NCBI RefSeq assembly: GCF_932526225.1
Contig: NC_064046.1
Location: 13,768,408-13,832,407, forward strand
Source of the DNA: Nematostella vectensis
Taxonomy: Eukaryota > Cnidaria > Anthozoa > Actiniaria > Edwardsiidae
Reading direction: 5' to 3'
DNA length: 64,000 bases
The notes beneath the pieces were generated by a model. It made no database searches and was not told the DNA's origin. It saw nothing but the letters and a program-made list of their open reading frames with translations. Below, in pieces: positions 24,615 through 37,897 of the stretch. Every line of letters starts with the position of its first letter. The first letter of the stretch is position 1. Both the position numbers and the translations under genes were made by a program.

Positions 24615-27600
24615 TTAATTAAGTAATTCGTTAAATTGCAGGTGTAATTAGTCATGCAATCCAGCTTAGCTTGCGAGCCCAACTACCGTCAGCGCGCGCT
24701 TCGTTTGGTGTAAGCTTAAATGGCGAGCGCTACACTCTGGTAGTTGAGCTAGGTTTTTATGGTAATGCGCACGCAAGCTTATAGCTGGAATGGCCCATTT
24801 TTATCCATTCTTGTCATGACAAGGGTTAGAGTCGATTTATGCACCAAATCATACCTTACACTAATGACATCATATTCTCGAATATGCATTGTCTCCCTGT
24901 GTTTTTTTAACTGCTTTCTGTTTTTCGTCTCTGATAGGTTCGTCACCAATCTTTTGACCCAAGCATTTTACCTTTTCATCACTTCTCTCGCTGGCAACAT
25001 GTACCTGAACACCCTCCTGATGATCTCTGTAGGATATCCATTTATTCCCTTAGTGTGGTTCTTGCAGTTAAGGTGAGCAAATTAAAATACACTCTGCACG
25101 CATGCGCATTGGATTGCAAGATAGACCCTTCATATATGGTTCACTACAATGATCTCACCATACATATTATACTTAGATATACTTGTGGCTAATTGGGGAT
25201 GCTTGGCCATGCTTAGCGATGCCTAGAGATGCTTAGCGATGCCTAGAGATGCTTAGCGATGCCTAGAGATGCTTAGCGATGCCTAGAGATGCCTAGAGAT
25301 GCTTAGCGATGCCTAGAGATGCTTAGCGATGCTTAGAGATGCTTAGCGATGCTTAGAGATGCCTAGAGATGCTTAGCGATGCCTAGAGATGCCTAGAGAT
25401 GCTTAGCGATGCCTAGAGATGCTTAGCGATGCCTAGAGATGCTTAGCGATGCCTAGAGATGCTTAGCGATGCCTAGAGATGCTTAGAGATGCTTAGCGAT
25501 GCCTAGAGATGCTTAGCGATGCCTAGAGATGCTTAGCGATGCCTAGAGATGCTTAGCGATGCCTAGAGATGCTTAGCGATGCCTAGAGATGCTAAGCGAT
25601 ACCTAGAGATGCTAAGCGATGCTTAGAGATGCCTAGAGATGCTTAGCGATGCCTAGAGATGCTTAGCGATGCTTAGAGATGCTTAGCGATGCCTAGAGAT
25701 GCTAAGCGATACCTAGAGATGCTTAGCGATGCTTAGATATGCCTAGAGATGCTTAGCGATGCCTAGAGATGCTTAGCGATGCTTAGAGATGCCTAGCGAT
25801 GCCTAGAGATGCTTAGCGATGCTTAGCGATGCCTAGAGATGCTTAGCGATGCTTAGAGATGCCTAGTGATGCCTAGAGATGCTTAGCGATGCCTAGAGAT
25901 GCTTAGCGATGCCTAGAGATGCTTAGCGATGCCTAGAGATGCTTAGCGATGCCTAGAGATGCTAAGCGATGCCTAGCGATGCCTAGAGATGCTTAGCGAT
26001 GCTTAGCGATGCCTAGAGATGCTTAGCGATGCTTAGAGATGCCTAGCGATGCCTAGAGATGCTTAGCGATGCCTAGAGATGCTTAGCGATGCCTAGAGAT
26101 GCTTAGCGATGCCTAGAGATGCTCAGCGATGCCTAGAGATGCTTAGCGATGCCTAGAGATGCTTAGCGATGCCTAGAGATGCTTAGCGATGCCTAGAGAT
26201 GCTTAGCGATGCCTAGAGATGCTTAGCGATGCTTAGCGATGCCTAGAGATGCTTAGCGATGCCTAGAGATGCTTAGCGATGCTTAGCGATGCCTAGAGAT
26301 GCTTAGCGATGCCTAGAGATGCTTAGCGATGCCTAGAGATGCTTAGCGATGCCTAGAGATGCTAAGCGATGCCTAGCGATGCCTAGAGATGCTTAGCGAT
26401 GCTTAGCGATGCCTAGAGATGCTTAGCGATGCTTAGAGATGCCTAGCGATGCCTAGAGATGCTTAGCGATGCCTAGAGATGCTTAGCGATGCCTAGAGAT
26501 GCTCAGCGATGCCTAGAGATGCTCAGCGATGCCTAGAGATGCTTAGCGATGCCTAGAGATGCTTAGCGATGCCTAGAGATGCTTAGCGATGCCTAGAGAT
26601 GCTTAGCGATGCCTAGAGATGCTTAGCGATGCTTAGCGATGCCTAGAGATGCTTAGCGATGCCTAGAGATGCTTAGCGATGCTTAGCGATGCCTAGAGAT
26701 GCTTAGCGATGCCTAGAGATGCCTAGAGATGCTTAGCGATGCCTAGAGATGCTTAGCGATGCCTAGAGATGCCTAGAGATGCTTAGCGATGCTTAGCGAT
26801 GCCTAGAGATGCCTAGAGATGCTTAGCGATGCCTAGAGATGCTTAGCGATGCTTAGAGATGCTTAGCGATGCCTAGAGATGCTTAGCGATGCCTAGAGAT
26901 GCTTAGCGATGCCTAGAGATGCTTAGAGATGCTTAGCGATGCCTAGAGATGCTTAGCGATGCCTAGAGATGCTTAGCGATACCTAGAGATGCGTTTGTTT
27001 TTAGCTCTTTTAAGATTGCAGAGGCTGCAGCACGTGAATCCGCTGGCCTGACTTGCGTAGCGCTGTGGATTCGTTTTGTATATTTACTCTCCACTTTTAA
27101 TGTTCGCGCAACAAAGGAGCTGGGTCGATGGAATAGGGGTACTGTTCCGTCTCCTTGTGCTTGATATGGACATTAAAGAATGTCGATCAACCACCCGGTT
27201 GTTATTGTTTACAGCTGAAAATAGATTGGTTCATTTGCAAGAAAACACGATTGAAGTCTAATACGTTATTAATCATATTCGATTGAAAGAATCTCAGCTA
27301 CTAGCCGATGGAAATGGGTACCTTTTGTCACTATCCATTGGGGGCGTAAAATGGCAGCGTAATTTTCCTTCTTTAACTAGCTATGCTTAGAGTTATAGGG
27401 TTTGTTTTAAACAACGTGCTTAAAATAGCAAACGCAATGATAGCTATCTAACGGAATAACATTTTTTGGGCATTTCGATTGGGTCAGCGCTCAGCGCATT
27501 GCGAAGAGGTTTAGATACGATTGCAGAGCTGGCCACTTCTAGAATTATAAATGACAGAAACCAGCGAATTGGCCGTTGGAAATCGATGGCGAGAGTTCGC

Positions 27601-28009
27601 AGAATATGGAAATCTGCAGAGTCGATTACCAGTTTTTGGTGTATTACTTATTCTTCTGGTTCACGAACACGACATTTTGGGCTTCTTGTATTTATATAAA
27701 AACTGGAGTTAGACACTCAACGAAGTTTTTTTTTTTTTCAGAATTGGCCGCCGCCTAACCTACGCAATGTTCATTATATTGGCGACATGTTTTTGTCTGA
27801 TGATTATTGTGACACCTACTGGTATGTACGACCTAAAAAGGTTTTTTTTGGATATCGCATGGTACCGTAACATGCGCGTACTCGGCGGCCTAAAACTTGT
27901 TCATTTTTTATTATATATATATAGACTGCCCTGAAGAAGTCTTATTAAAGACGAAAATTTGGCAGAGTCGATTTCCAGTTTTTGGTGTATTGTATTCATT
28001 GTACTGGTA

Positions 28010-28105
<96 letters not shown>

Positions 28106-30400
28106 TGGTTTGTAGGAAAAAAACACGCGAACTACCGTTTCATCGCTACAAGCCTGTTTCGTGGTTGGCCACTCACCACTATGATGAGATGAGTGGGCAA
28201 CCACGAAACAGGCTTGTAGAAATGAAACGGTAGTTCGCGTGTTTTTTCCTACAAACCAAGATATATCCCGCTCTACACCTATGTATTGAGCACTGTTATA
28301 TGAACGCCTGCACTCACGCATTATATATATTACGTGTTATTACCAATCTGAGAAATGTAGTTGCCCCTCTCTATTTTATATGTTGTCATGACTGCCCCCG
28401 AGTTTTCCTATGGTAAAGCACGACCAAAGTTCCCTTTCTCTTCTTTTTTCCCAGATAATGGAATGTTGATTACCGCTTTTGCCATCTGCGGATCTGCATT
28501 TACCTATGGGACGTATTGCCTTATTTACGTCATGTTCGCGGAGCTCTTCCCCACAGTAATCAGGTGCAAATGAAACCATTATAATTATCATTGTCATCTT
28601 TGAAACACATCTTTGGGTAACGCGCACTTTGCGCCAATCTCTCGAGCCTTTATTATAGGTGAGGGGAGATTTTGACTCAGAACACTTCCCTTCTCCCCCT
28701 TGAGTCTTGATTTATCTTTAGTGTATAAACCCTGTATGTAGCCTTAATATATAAAACATTGTTGACAGGAATACAGCTCTAAGTACAGGATCTACGGTAG
28801 CGAGGCTTGGAAACGTATTGGCCCCTTTTATGGCAACGATGGTGAGTGATAGTGAGAGATAGTGTACATGAGAACCAACCTCGTCCCCAGGGTCTTCTGG
28901 GTAATTTTCAATATGGTCTCTAGCTGACTTTGACCAGAACAACGTTTAAAGATCGGGCCCAGGCCCTAACGTTTTTGAATGTCCCAGAATTCCAGCGCGC
29001 CCGCCCTAGGTTCTTTTAGACCATTGCTCTAGTTCGGGTGTAAGCTTAAATTTATAACAAGAACATTCAAATCGTGTTAAATACACCTTATCATAGTTCA
29101 ATCCCAACACCAGAATGAAAGGACCTCCTCGTTTAACAAAAAAAGCAGACTGTATTTTTAATTCATATATTATCCAGTATCCATCCCAACCATTAATAAT
29201 CAATTTATATACTTTTTACAACATTCTGCAACAGTTCTGTTTTGTCATAACTACTGTACCAAAACGACACTTGTTAAGCATTCACTGTTTATCGTATCTT
29301 AGGCGAAAAAATATTATATTATTCTTATGGATTAACACATTTCAGTGGCCCAAACTTTTAACTTTTTAAATAGAACATATCCTAGTCAAGCTTTGCTATG
29401 CTAAAGCTCTTTTCCTGGTCACTTCCCAAAACTGCCAAAACAGTTTGATTGCGTCACTAGTAAAAACTAGGCTTTATAGGTTTTCCTAACTAGTGGAAAC
29501 TAGGCTTTTAAGGTTTTTCCTCACTAGTGGAAACTAGGCTTTTTTTTACGTTTCTGTCACTAGTGAAAACTAGGCTTTATAGGTTTCTGTCACTAGTGAA
29601 AACTGGGCTTTATACGTTTCTGTCACTTGTGGAAACTAGGCTTTATAGGTTTCTGTCACTTGTGAAAACTAGGCTTTATAAGTTTTATAGGTTTCTGTCA
29701 CTTGTGAAAACTAGGCTTTATAGGTTTCTGTCACTTGTGAAAACTAGGCTTTATAGGTTTCTGTCACTTGTGAAAACTAGGCTTTATAGGTTTCTGTCAC
29801 TTGTGAAAACTAGGCTTTATAGGTTTCTGTCACTTGTGAAAACTAGGCTTTATAGGTTTCTGTCACTTGTGAAAACTAGGCTTTATAGATTTTATAGGTT
29901 TCTGTCACTTGTGAAAACTAGGCTTTATAGGTTTCTGTCACTTGTGGAAACTAGGCTTTATAGGTTTCTGTCACTTGTAAAAACTAGGCTTTATAGGTTT
30001 CTGTCACTTGTGGAAACTAGGCTTTATAGGTTTCTGTCACTAGTGAAAACTAGGCTTTATGGGTTTCTGTCACTTGTGAAAACTAGGCTTTATAGGTTCC
30101 TGTCACTTGTGAAAACGAGTAATGGATTCTTATCTCCAGGCTCACCTTCCTGGCATCTCTTTGAAGCTACCAATCGGAATCTTCGCCGGGCTTACATTGA
30201 TGGCTGCCATAGGAACCTACTGGATCCCGGAGACCAAGCTTGCACCGATGCATCAGACAATCGAGGAGGCGGAGAGCGCGAAGGATTATTATGGGATGCC
30301 GTGCTGTGGAAACTCAAGGGTCGAATCACGGGTCGAGACCAAAATTACCGGCGAAGATTTGACAGATATTAAGTCAGTATCCATGGATACAAGATTATAA
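20499..30400 (+). CDS. SLC22-family organic cation/anion/carnitine-type transporter
   Basis: Nine exons, all GT-AG with matching phases, encode 533 residues: 20499-20786, 22417-22563, 23546-23826, 23951-24178, 24938-25072, 27742-27821, 28455-28563, 28769-28841 and 30140-30400. The protein has the SLC22 layout within the major facilitator fold. A first membrane segment is followed by a Cys-rich extracellular loop (CADSNTTCLPSECCHNC) and the STASEWNLICEK junction. Then come the GPLSDRFGRK loop, SPRWLVANGLLDEALEIL in the long cytosolic loop, a second-half IGRR signature, AELFPTVIRN, and a charged C-terminal tail after WIPETKL. It should move organic ions or carnitine-like solutes across the plasma membrane; the substrate cannot be told. 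Five introns are swollen by satellites or MITEs. A candidate poly(A) signal lies at 30971. Confidence 0.92.
21326..22351. repeat. 41-bp CpG-rich minisatellite, about 25 copies, SLC22 intron 1
   Basis: Units carry the core GGTTACGGTAGCGCGCGTCG and a TA-rich tail. Sub-variants (GGTCACGG, GGCCACGG) are grouped regionally. A solitary related unit lies about 9 kb away at 30772-30803, past the gene's stop codon. Confidence 0.93.
22679..22924. mobile_element. MITE family A, copy 2, in SLC22 intron 2
   Basis: A roughly 245-bp element bounded by CATTGTCACCAGTTTACTTC and its inverted counterpart, ending GTGACAATGCGGC. It is full length and close in sequence to the 51829 copy. Confidence 0.85.
24516..24612. 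repeat. (TAA)n microsatellite
   Basis: About 32 uninterrupted trinucleotide copies in SLC22 intron 4. Confidence 0.97.
25198..26992. repeat. 1.8-kb satellite of interleaved 10-mers, SLC22 intron 5
   Basis: About 180 decamers, mostly alternating GATGCTTAGC and GATGCCTAGA, give a 20-bp dimer with rare variants. Larger blocks recur inside it, for example around 25970 and 26370, which shows higher-order duplication. No coding potential. Confidence 0.97.
28012..28103. repeat. (TA)n microsatellite
   Basis: About 45 uninterrupted TA dinucleotides in SLC22 intron 6, directly abutting a long hairpin. Confidence 0.97.
28104..28262. mobile_element. Snap-back (foldback) element with about 73-bp arms
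   Basis: The left arm (28104-28176) and right arm (28190-28262) are near-perfect inverted copies around a loop of about 13 bases. The outer ends read ATATCTTGGTTTGTAGG and its complement. It sits at the end of a TA run, consistent with insertion into TA-rich target DNA. It would fold into a long hairpin in the intron transcript. Confidence 0.8.
29456..30119. repeat. 33-bp minisatellite, about 19 copies, SLC22 intron 8
   Basis: Tandem units of the form CTAGGCTTTATAGGTTTCTG plus TCACTTGTGAAAA end only 20 bases before the last exon's acceptor. Because 33 is a multiple of three, a long spurious open frame (FLSLVKTRLYR repeats) crosses it. Confidence 0.95.
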
Positions 30401-31337
30401 AAAGATAGTTTTATACACAAAGCTATAGATATTATATTTTCCAAGTTATATACTAAGCTGTATCTATTCAAAGTTTATATACATTCATTATTTTCAACAA
30501 AATTAGACAGTCGATCCCACTTATGGTGGTGAGTTATTTGTGTACATCAGTTTCCATAAATACAAGACTATAAAAGATATTGTCTTTTCCAAGTTATATA
30601 CTAAGCTGTATCTATTCAAAGTTTATATACATTCAATATTTTCAACAAAATTAGACAGTCGATCCCACTAACGGTGTCCAAGACGAGGAACGTGGAACGA
30701 GGAAGGTCATGCAAATCCAACCGGTAATTCTCTGATGTTCTAGTTGGCAAACTTTCTAAAAAGTTTGAATGGTGGCCACGGTAGCGCGTGTCGCACGGTA
30801 ATGGGTCGCTTTCTATTTTGTGTTGTTTTTTACAATTTGCAAAGAATTTTTTTTTGGTTTTATTGCTAGTTTGGAAAAAAAGAACAGAAGTTTTACCAAT
30901 ATTGTATGTGTTCCTGTATTGGTCTGTTGCTTTTGTCTCGACCTGCGTCTAAACGTTTATTGCGGTTTCTAATAAATTCTGAAAACTCTCGCCATAATTT
31001 CCAAAATGATAAAATCCCTTCTTTTTTGATGCGTCAATTGAATTTTGAGTTTTGTACCCTGTGAATGGTCAAAGGATTGTTGTGGGTTTGGACTAATGGA
31101 ATCCATTAGTCCATTGGAATCCATTGCGACTCATTCGCAGATTTCACAAAACCGCAGTAATCCAATTGATGACTCGTTCTGGCATTGATATAGCTCGTCA
31201 TAATTTTTTTTTTCCTCTGAGAAAATTAATATTGATTGTTTGATTGATTGTTATAGATGATTGATTAATTGAATAAAAGTCGGCCCTCTTTCCCAACAAA
31301 TAATTAAGACTACAATCATTAAAATAATAATTTAATT
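30401..31337. other. Convergent 3' spacer between SLC22 gene and NDUFAF6
   Basis: This contains the transporter 3' UTR, a direct duplication of about 85 bases (30440-30523 and 30585-30668), one stray unit of the intron 1 satellite at 30772-30803, and AATAAA at 30971. Beyond this it is plain AT-rich DNA. Confidence 0.6.
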
Positions 31338-34300
31338 TCAATACTTCCTTGTCCATGCATGACGTATAAGTGATAAAGGAAGCAATTGGTTTCTCTCTCG
31401 TAGAGTTGGATGGAACAGGTCAAAATCAGCTCTTTGTATGTGATTCAGATATTCCTGGCAGGAAACCTGAAGAGAACACAGCATTAAATTAGTATTTCTC
31501 TCTTTAAAATCAAGTTTCTCTGACTAGCACAAGCCTATATTAAAAAACAGATCTCAATTCTGCTTAGTCTGATTTTCAGGTGCGTACGAGAGAGTACAGC
31601 CTTTCCTCACAGAGAGTGACTGGGTTCTAACGTACATGTCTGGAAATCAGGCAAAATTTAGTCTTTAGTTTTTCCCTTTCATGGCCACTTAATAGAGAAG
31701 TACCACTGTTCAATTAAATATGCATAAAGGGCGAAGATAAGGTCTGTAACAATATCAAATCATATTTTTCTATGTTTCATCCATTTATTTATTCAAAAAT
31801 TTTTGACAGAGGTGCCCAGTTCTGAAAAGCTGGTTAAAGGGGGTATGTTTAGTTCATATTAAAGATGAGCAACATAGGTAGATTAGTGATACAAAAACAA
31901 AACACAGTACAGTGTTCTGAAATTTACCATAAAACATGAGACTTACCGCAGGTAGTAGTGCACGAAGCGCTGCTTTTGGTAACTTTGACTTTAGAGCTCT
32001 TGCCTTATGTAGTAAACAAAATCAAGTTAAAACCAAAATCAGTTATTAACACGAAAGCATTAATAAGTTACCATATTAAGATGTGTATTTGCCAGGCTTG
32101 CCAGCTCAAATCCTGCATCCTTCACTGGTTGTGAGGTGCTGCCACGGATGATATCTTGGTGTGACACACCATGCTAAATGAAAAATTTAAATCAAGGTCA
32201 CAAATACTGTACAAAATAAATATCTAGGGGCGGCTATAAATGATTAAAGTGCATATTATGACACTTAGCATCATTTGTACTCTTCCAAACATAGCTATTT
32301 TTGACTTCTTTTAACAGCTTATTTAATTTCTCTGACTAGTTATTCCAAAATAAATTTAGTTGACCTTGATCAGTATGTCATTTGGCAATAACACTTTTCC
32401 TCTGTTTCCATGGTAAGGAGTTGCCCTCAGTAGTGTAACTATTCCAAAAGCTTTTCCCACATGGCTAGCAGCATGGTCCGCATTCACGTCTTTGACGCCT
32501 GAATAAACATGAAAAAGCAAATTTTTATCAATTAGCATGCTATAGTGTTATATCCTAATTCTAAACACATCCTAAAAAAATAAAATGAAATCGGGCACAT
32601 AGCCAGGTTGTGCACTCATGATGCGAAAAGACAAGAAATAGGCTATTCTTCTTTAAGAAAAGGAGTGTACACACTCCTTGTGCTTAATTGGTAGTTGAGA
32701 AAACTAAAATTGATTAAATTTCACCAGTGATAAGTGACCAGGGAATTACATAATACAAGAGCAGTTGTCAACAATTTCTTTTTTCACTACTAAGAACATG
32801 TGAAAAAATGTTCCTTCTTCAAATCATTACAAAAATGTCTAACCAAGGTCTTCCCTGCAACAACAAGAACTCCCACCTACTTTATAGGTATTGATTACTT
32901 AAGATGCATGATGGGAATAGTGGAACACTCTTTTGAGTGTAGATATACCTAATGATTCAAGTGTAAGGTAAAGCACAGAAGACGCTGAGTTTTCAGCATA
33001 TGTCTCAAGTGATTTGGTGTTTGGATATGCTCTTTCATCTAAGTTACTTTCCTGAAAAAAACAAAACAAGAAAATTACATAACATAACATGAAGATATTT
33101 GCAATATCACGGCTACAGATTATGCATGTGTGGGCAGGGTTGTAGAACTGGGGGCACGCCCCCCAAAAATATTTTCAAAAATTATAAGAAAATAACCAGT
33201 AGGGGTGTGGCTGTGCCCCCCATTGTTTTCTTAATGTTTCAGTATCGTGCCCCCCCCCCAATAATTCAATGCTTGCTACGGCTATGGTGAGTCATGTTTT
33301 ATGATAAGAATTTTATTCAAATTTTGAATTATTTGTACATTTTCCTTGTACTCTCCATTTGAAGATGTAACTGAATTATTGGAAACCCAAATAATAAACT
33401 TAATGACCAGTCCTATGGGGAATGAGTTTATGGTAAAAAGTGATCTCTCTTGTCTGTTAAATGGAGATAGATAGTGATAGATGGTTGATAGATAGTTTTT
33501 CATACAAAAAAAAACATTGCAGCCCATAGGCTGAATTACGTCATGGCAGGGCTGGAAGTACCTCTCTTGTCCTCTTACCCTAGCTTCAATCATCCTTGTA
33601 AACCACATTTTGGATAACTTATGCTTTTCCACGGCCTGTAGACATAAATAAAAAAAAACATTTATCTCTTTCAAGAGATGAACCTACAAGTGTTGTGCCA
33701 CACATGCAGGAACACGAAAATAAACCCTGAGATTGTTTGTTTTAATAGAAAAGTATATCTAGTAGTTACCGCTTGGTTATCCTTACTTTTTGGGGGTTGG
33801 AGGATGTTTAATTTGAAGAGGGGTCAGCTATTTGGTACCCTCCCCTTCACCCCCCCCCCCCCCCCCCCCCCATCCACTCCTCCCATAACACGGCTTCTGG
33901 AATTTTTTTTATAAATTTTGCGCTAAATTATGCTGAAAATCAATGATTACACGCTAAATAACGTGGGATTGAGCAATACATTTTTCTTTAAAAATCAAAA
34001 TTTTGTGGGATTCTTTACTAAATTACACGCTAAATTACATGGAATATCAACTGTTACGCCCAATCTACATTTTTTACAGAAGGAAACCAAGAAAATAACT
34101 TTATTTTTTTCACCAAAAAATCTTAGGTAAGTTTTCATTGGCTCCTAGCCACTAGCCAATTAAAAATGGTATTCTATTATTAGTCCTATGCCTTCGCGGT
34201 TTAGCAAAGAATGCCTAGTCATTTTATATGATGTTTTCGAAATTCAGTTTGAAACTCTTACGAAGAGTATCTGTGTCTTTTTTTTTTCGATAAATGGAGG

Positions 34301-37300
34301 TAAGAACCGTAAAAAAAACACATCAGCTGTGCACTTAAATGATTTTTCTCTCAAAATTTAGCCAAAATATGTGGGATTCAAAGAAATTTGTGGATTACGG
34401 GGACAAAGCCAAATTACATTTGCTTAGGCACAAGCACTTAATTCCAGAAGCCCGGCCATAAGAGTACTGATTTGTTGTTGGATGCTAAAGTAAGGCCTTA
34501 CAGTAAGTTGGATGCGGGTGGCAGCAGGTGAGCATAATCTTTGTAAAAATCCAGCCCTCGGTTGTGAGATGAATAGTTTGCACTCTTACCATTGAAGGTT
34601 CCTCACCTTTGCCAATTCAAGAGCAACTGGGTGCTGTGGTGCAGATCCCTTAAATAAAAAAGTAATGGAATCGTCATCAACCAGACATTACAATGTATTT
34701 CAACAAACACTTAATTTGAAAATAGAGCATAAAGAAGAAAATCATGGCACTTGCCTTGTATATGCTTTGAAGAGTATCTTTCCAAAACTGCATTCTCATT
34801 CTACCAATGTCTCTTTCACTCACTGAATCTCTAACCTGATCAATGAGAAGAGTAAAACTATGTCAATCAGTCTTGCGTATCCCCTTTCCCCCCTCATCCT
34901 CTTTTGGGACATCCCCTTCACTCTCTTTTGTAAAAATATCTTTAACAGATTTAAATAGTTGGACATAAAACAGTCCAACATTATTAAGGTCATTGTAGTA
35001 CTTGAAGCTAGCTGTACAGAAAGGCAGGTCATGATTATTCAAGATGCAACTTGGTCTTTACTTCCCACATACATTAAGAAACACTGCATGACTTACACCA
35101 AATTGATCCCTGAAATGTATAGACTTTCAAAATTAAGGGTAGGCTATGAGTGATACTTTGACACTCATCTCTGAAACATGAAACATGGAGAAAAGATTGG
35201 GTTACTTATACTCTGGAAAAAGTATGGTGGATATTCAATAATCTAGTTATTAACATGAATCTAGACTGAGTGTGGTGTATGTGCACATGGGTACTGGTAG
35301 TCACGCATAGCATTAGAGACTTCGGTAATTGCCTGCTGTGTTAGCTCAGAAGTGGGCCCAAGAGGCTTGTGTTTTAAGCTATATAAACCATTACTCAACC
35401 AAATTGCATGATAACCATGTCTTGTGACCAACATCAGAGCGCTTTCATATTTTATCCCTAGTTATTTACCCACCCACCCAATCCAGTAGGCGGTTCTAAT
35501 TGTGATGGTTCAAGAGAAACCAAACATGGCTTCATTTGCATACAGTTTTAATCCGTTTCGCAAGTGCGAAGTTTCCGTTACGCGAGTGCGAAGTTTCCGT
35601 TACGCGAGTGCGAACTTTCCGTTTAGCAAGAGCAAGCTTTCCGTTACGTGAGCGCAAGCTTACAAAGTTGATCGATGTCGTACAATTCGGCCAAGCATCG
35701 GTGAAGCATTATCGTCGATTGTTCGAAGTTCGAGCACAACTTTCGCACTTATTCCTCCAATACTTCAATACATCACAAATCCCTAAGTAACTGACACCGC
35801 ATTCATCCATGAAGTACATAAACAAAGGATTTCTAAGTCATTCCTGTGTGAATACAATAGCGCGGCTAAGATTAGTGATTTATTTGACCGGTTTTCGTGT
35901 TTCCGTTTCAGCGTTGTTTAACAAGAAAACTTCGGCCAACTTACACCAGTTTGAAGCACAACTTTCGCACTTATTCCTTCAATACATCACAAAACCCTAC
36001 GTTACTAACACAGCATTTATCCCTGAAGTACATAGACTAAGGATTTCTTAGTCATTCCTGTGTGAATCCAGTAATAAGGCTAAGATTAATGATTTTATTT
36101 GAGCCGGTTTTGGTTCGGTTTCGGCGTTGTTTAAACAAAAACTTCAATCTAGATACAGGAGTTCGTAGTGCAGCATTCGCACTTATTCTTACAATGCAAT
36201 ACAGTAAAAAAGTTCAAACACATTTGAAATCAATACTATTTAGTTACTATTAGCAAACAATCATACATGATATTTTCAGCCTTATTTACATTTACAATGC
36301 ATCGCCGAGAGAACGTACAATCAACAATCAACCTTGTCTCTCCTTGTTGCTTGTGCGTGATTCAAAAAAATTCATCGATCTAGCTATTCGAAAGTTCTGG
36401 TTTTCGCACTTTTGTAGAAATACCCGATGAAAAGATCTACTTCTTTCTCTCAAATTAATATCCATGGTTTGTTTAAGTCTTTGACGAAGTGCGCTATTCA
36501 AAAGTTTTGGCTTATGCGCATTTGTAGAAAGATTCGTTGTTAACAAGAAAGCCTCGATCAATACGATTTGAAGCACACATGCTTGTTGAGAAAGTCGGCA
36601 AGCGGTATTGTTCTTAAATCGAGCATACATTAAATTTATCAAAAGTTTGGAGTCGTCTAATTCTCAAATTTCTCGTGAGCGTGAGCTTGCCGTTTTTGCT
36701 CTAGGGTCTTTCCGTTACGCGAGCGCGAACATTCCATTTTGGGTCTAGGGTCTTCCCGTTACGTAAGCACGAACATTTCGTTTTGGGTTTAGGGGCTTTC
36801 CGTTAGGCGAGCGCGAACTTTCTGTTTCGCTTTCGCGAGCAATCTGTTTATATTCCACGAAACGGCAAACTCGCGAGTTTGGTTTTCCCGTGAACTGTCA
36901 CAATTATGTTTTGGAAAGTATTTACTATTGTTAAAAATGATTGTCATAATATGTGAAGGAGATTTTGATTATTATATATAATCATATAATAAAGTTTTTA
37001 TACATTGTAAATATTATGGTTGTGTAATAAACAACTGCTGGAACCCATCCCTGTGTACATCCTTGTTTAGATGTCAATTAGAATTTGTCACACTGGTCCT
37101 ACAAAACCGAATTACTCCAGGTCAAGTCTATGAAACAGGGCTATGTTTGTTATCTATCAGTAGATCCTGGCAGAAAACAGACTATCATACATGGGGAACT
37201 GGTCTGTAGAGGGAAAGACTTGATAACAAAGGTAGACTTTACAAACCTGTGCAAGTTCAGCATTGAACGCTCTTATCGACAACACAGAATTCCTTGAGCT

Positions 37301-37617
37301 CTTCGGAATCAATAAGGAACAGAGGAAATTCTCATAGTCTATTCGCCTGAAGAAATGAAAAAAAAATACGCATTATAATCCCTTGCAACTTTAAGTTATA
37401 TAACTTAACATACATCTGTTAAAAGCACAGGTTTCGAATTCATTTGATCATACAAAGGGAGAAAAATGCCTTACAAATACCTTACTAAATTCACGCAATA
37501 TTGTAAGGTACTCTGTGAAGTTGATGTCGAGGCATATCTAAGGAGGGTTTTCAAAGTCTCTTTTTTACATTTTGACAATCTTTGGAGAAATCGCCGTCTG
37601 CCGACGATGGAAGCCAT
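31338..37617 (-). CDS. NDUFAF6: NDUFAF6, mitochondrial complex I assembly factor (phytoene-synthase-like)
   Basis: Ten phase-consistent exons on the minus strand encode 313 residues: 37617-37481, 37346-37247, 34835-34755, 34648-34607, 33635-33579, 33051-32949, 32498-32365, 32173-32072, 32003-31947 and 31466-31338. The N-terminus ([19 protein letters not shown]) is an arginine-rich mitochondrial presequence. The rest is a squalene/phytoene-synthase-like fold typical of NDUFAF6: [75 protein letters not shown] and a C-terminal [13 protein letters not shown]. The human protein is about 20 residues longer. It is needed for complex I assembly in mitochondria. The intron after 34755 uses a GC donor (GCAAGT); phase excludes the nearby GT. 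The 2.4-kb second intron carries local duplications. Confidence 0.93.
33130..33290. mobile_element. MITE-like fragment with GCCCCCC runs in NDUFAF6 intron
   Basis: A short noncoding block with GGGGGCACGCCCCCC near its left side and C-runs followed by TTGCTACGGCTATGG at its right side. It resembles other G/C-run transposon derivatives in the window. The assignment is weak. Confidence 0.3.
35545..36870. repeat. Degenerate duplications in NDUFAF6 intron 2
   Basis: A segment of about 217 bases beginning GCACAACTTTCGCACTTATT occurs at 35738 and again at 35957, with weaker traces near 35040 and 36168. It is flanked by clusters of a roughly 25-base unit around TTCCGTTACGCGAG at 35555-35660 and 36690-36830. 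No coding potential was recognised. Confidence 0.7.
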
Positions 37618-37897
37618 TTTAAGAATATTTCACGAAATGCGACAGGCGTTCCTTTGAAGTCAGGACTCAGTTCCCGTTAGCCAAGCGGCACAGGGATCCC
37701 ATGAATCAAGGCACGCTGTTATATGAAACCAAGAAGAGACCATAAACTAATTTCTTATGCACAAAGGCCATGTCTAAGAAGTCGATGTCTGACAGCTTAA
37801 GAATGTCATATCTTGGATCCGGGCCATTCCGTAGTCCTGCCTGTGTCCATTACTACGCTTACTTCAAGGCTTATCTCATAATGTCTCCCTTGTACGT

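Noticed and set aside
27911-28321. ORFs of alternating Tyr-Ile on both strands
   Set aside because: They are translations of the (TA)n microsatellite and the foldback arms.
29527-30372. 281-residue open frame of repeated FLSLVKTRLYR
   Set aside because: It is produced by a 33-bp minisatellite (a multiple of three) and then crosses the last SLC22 exon in the wrong frame.
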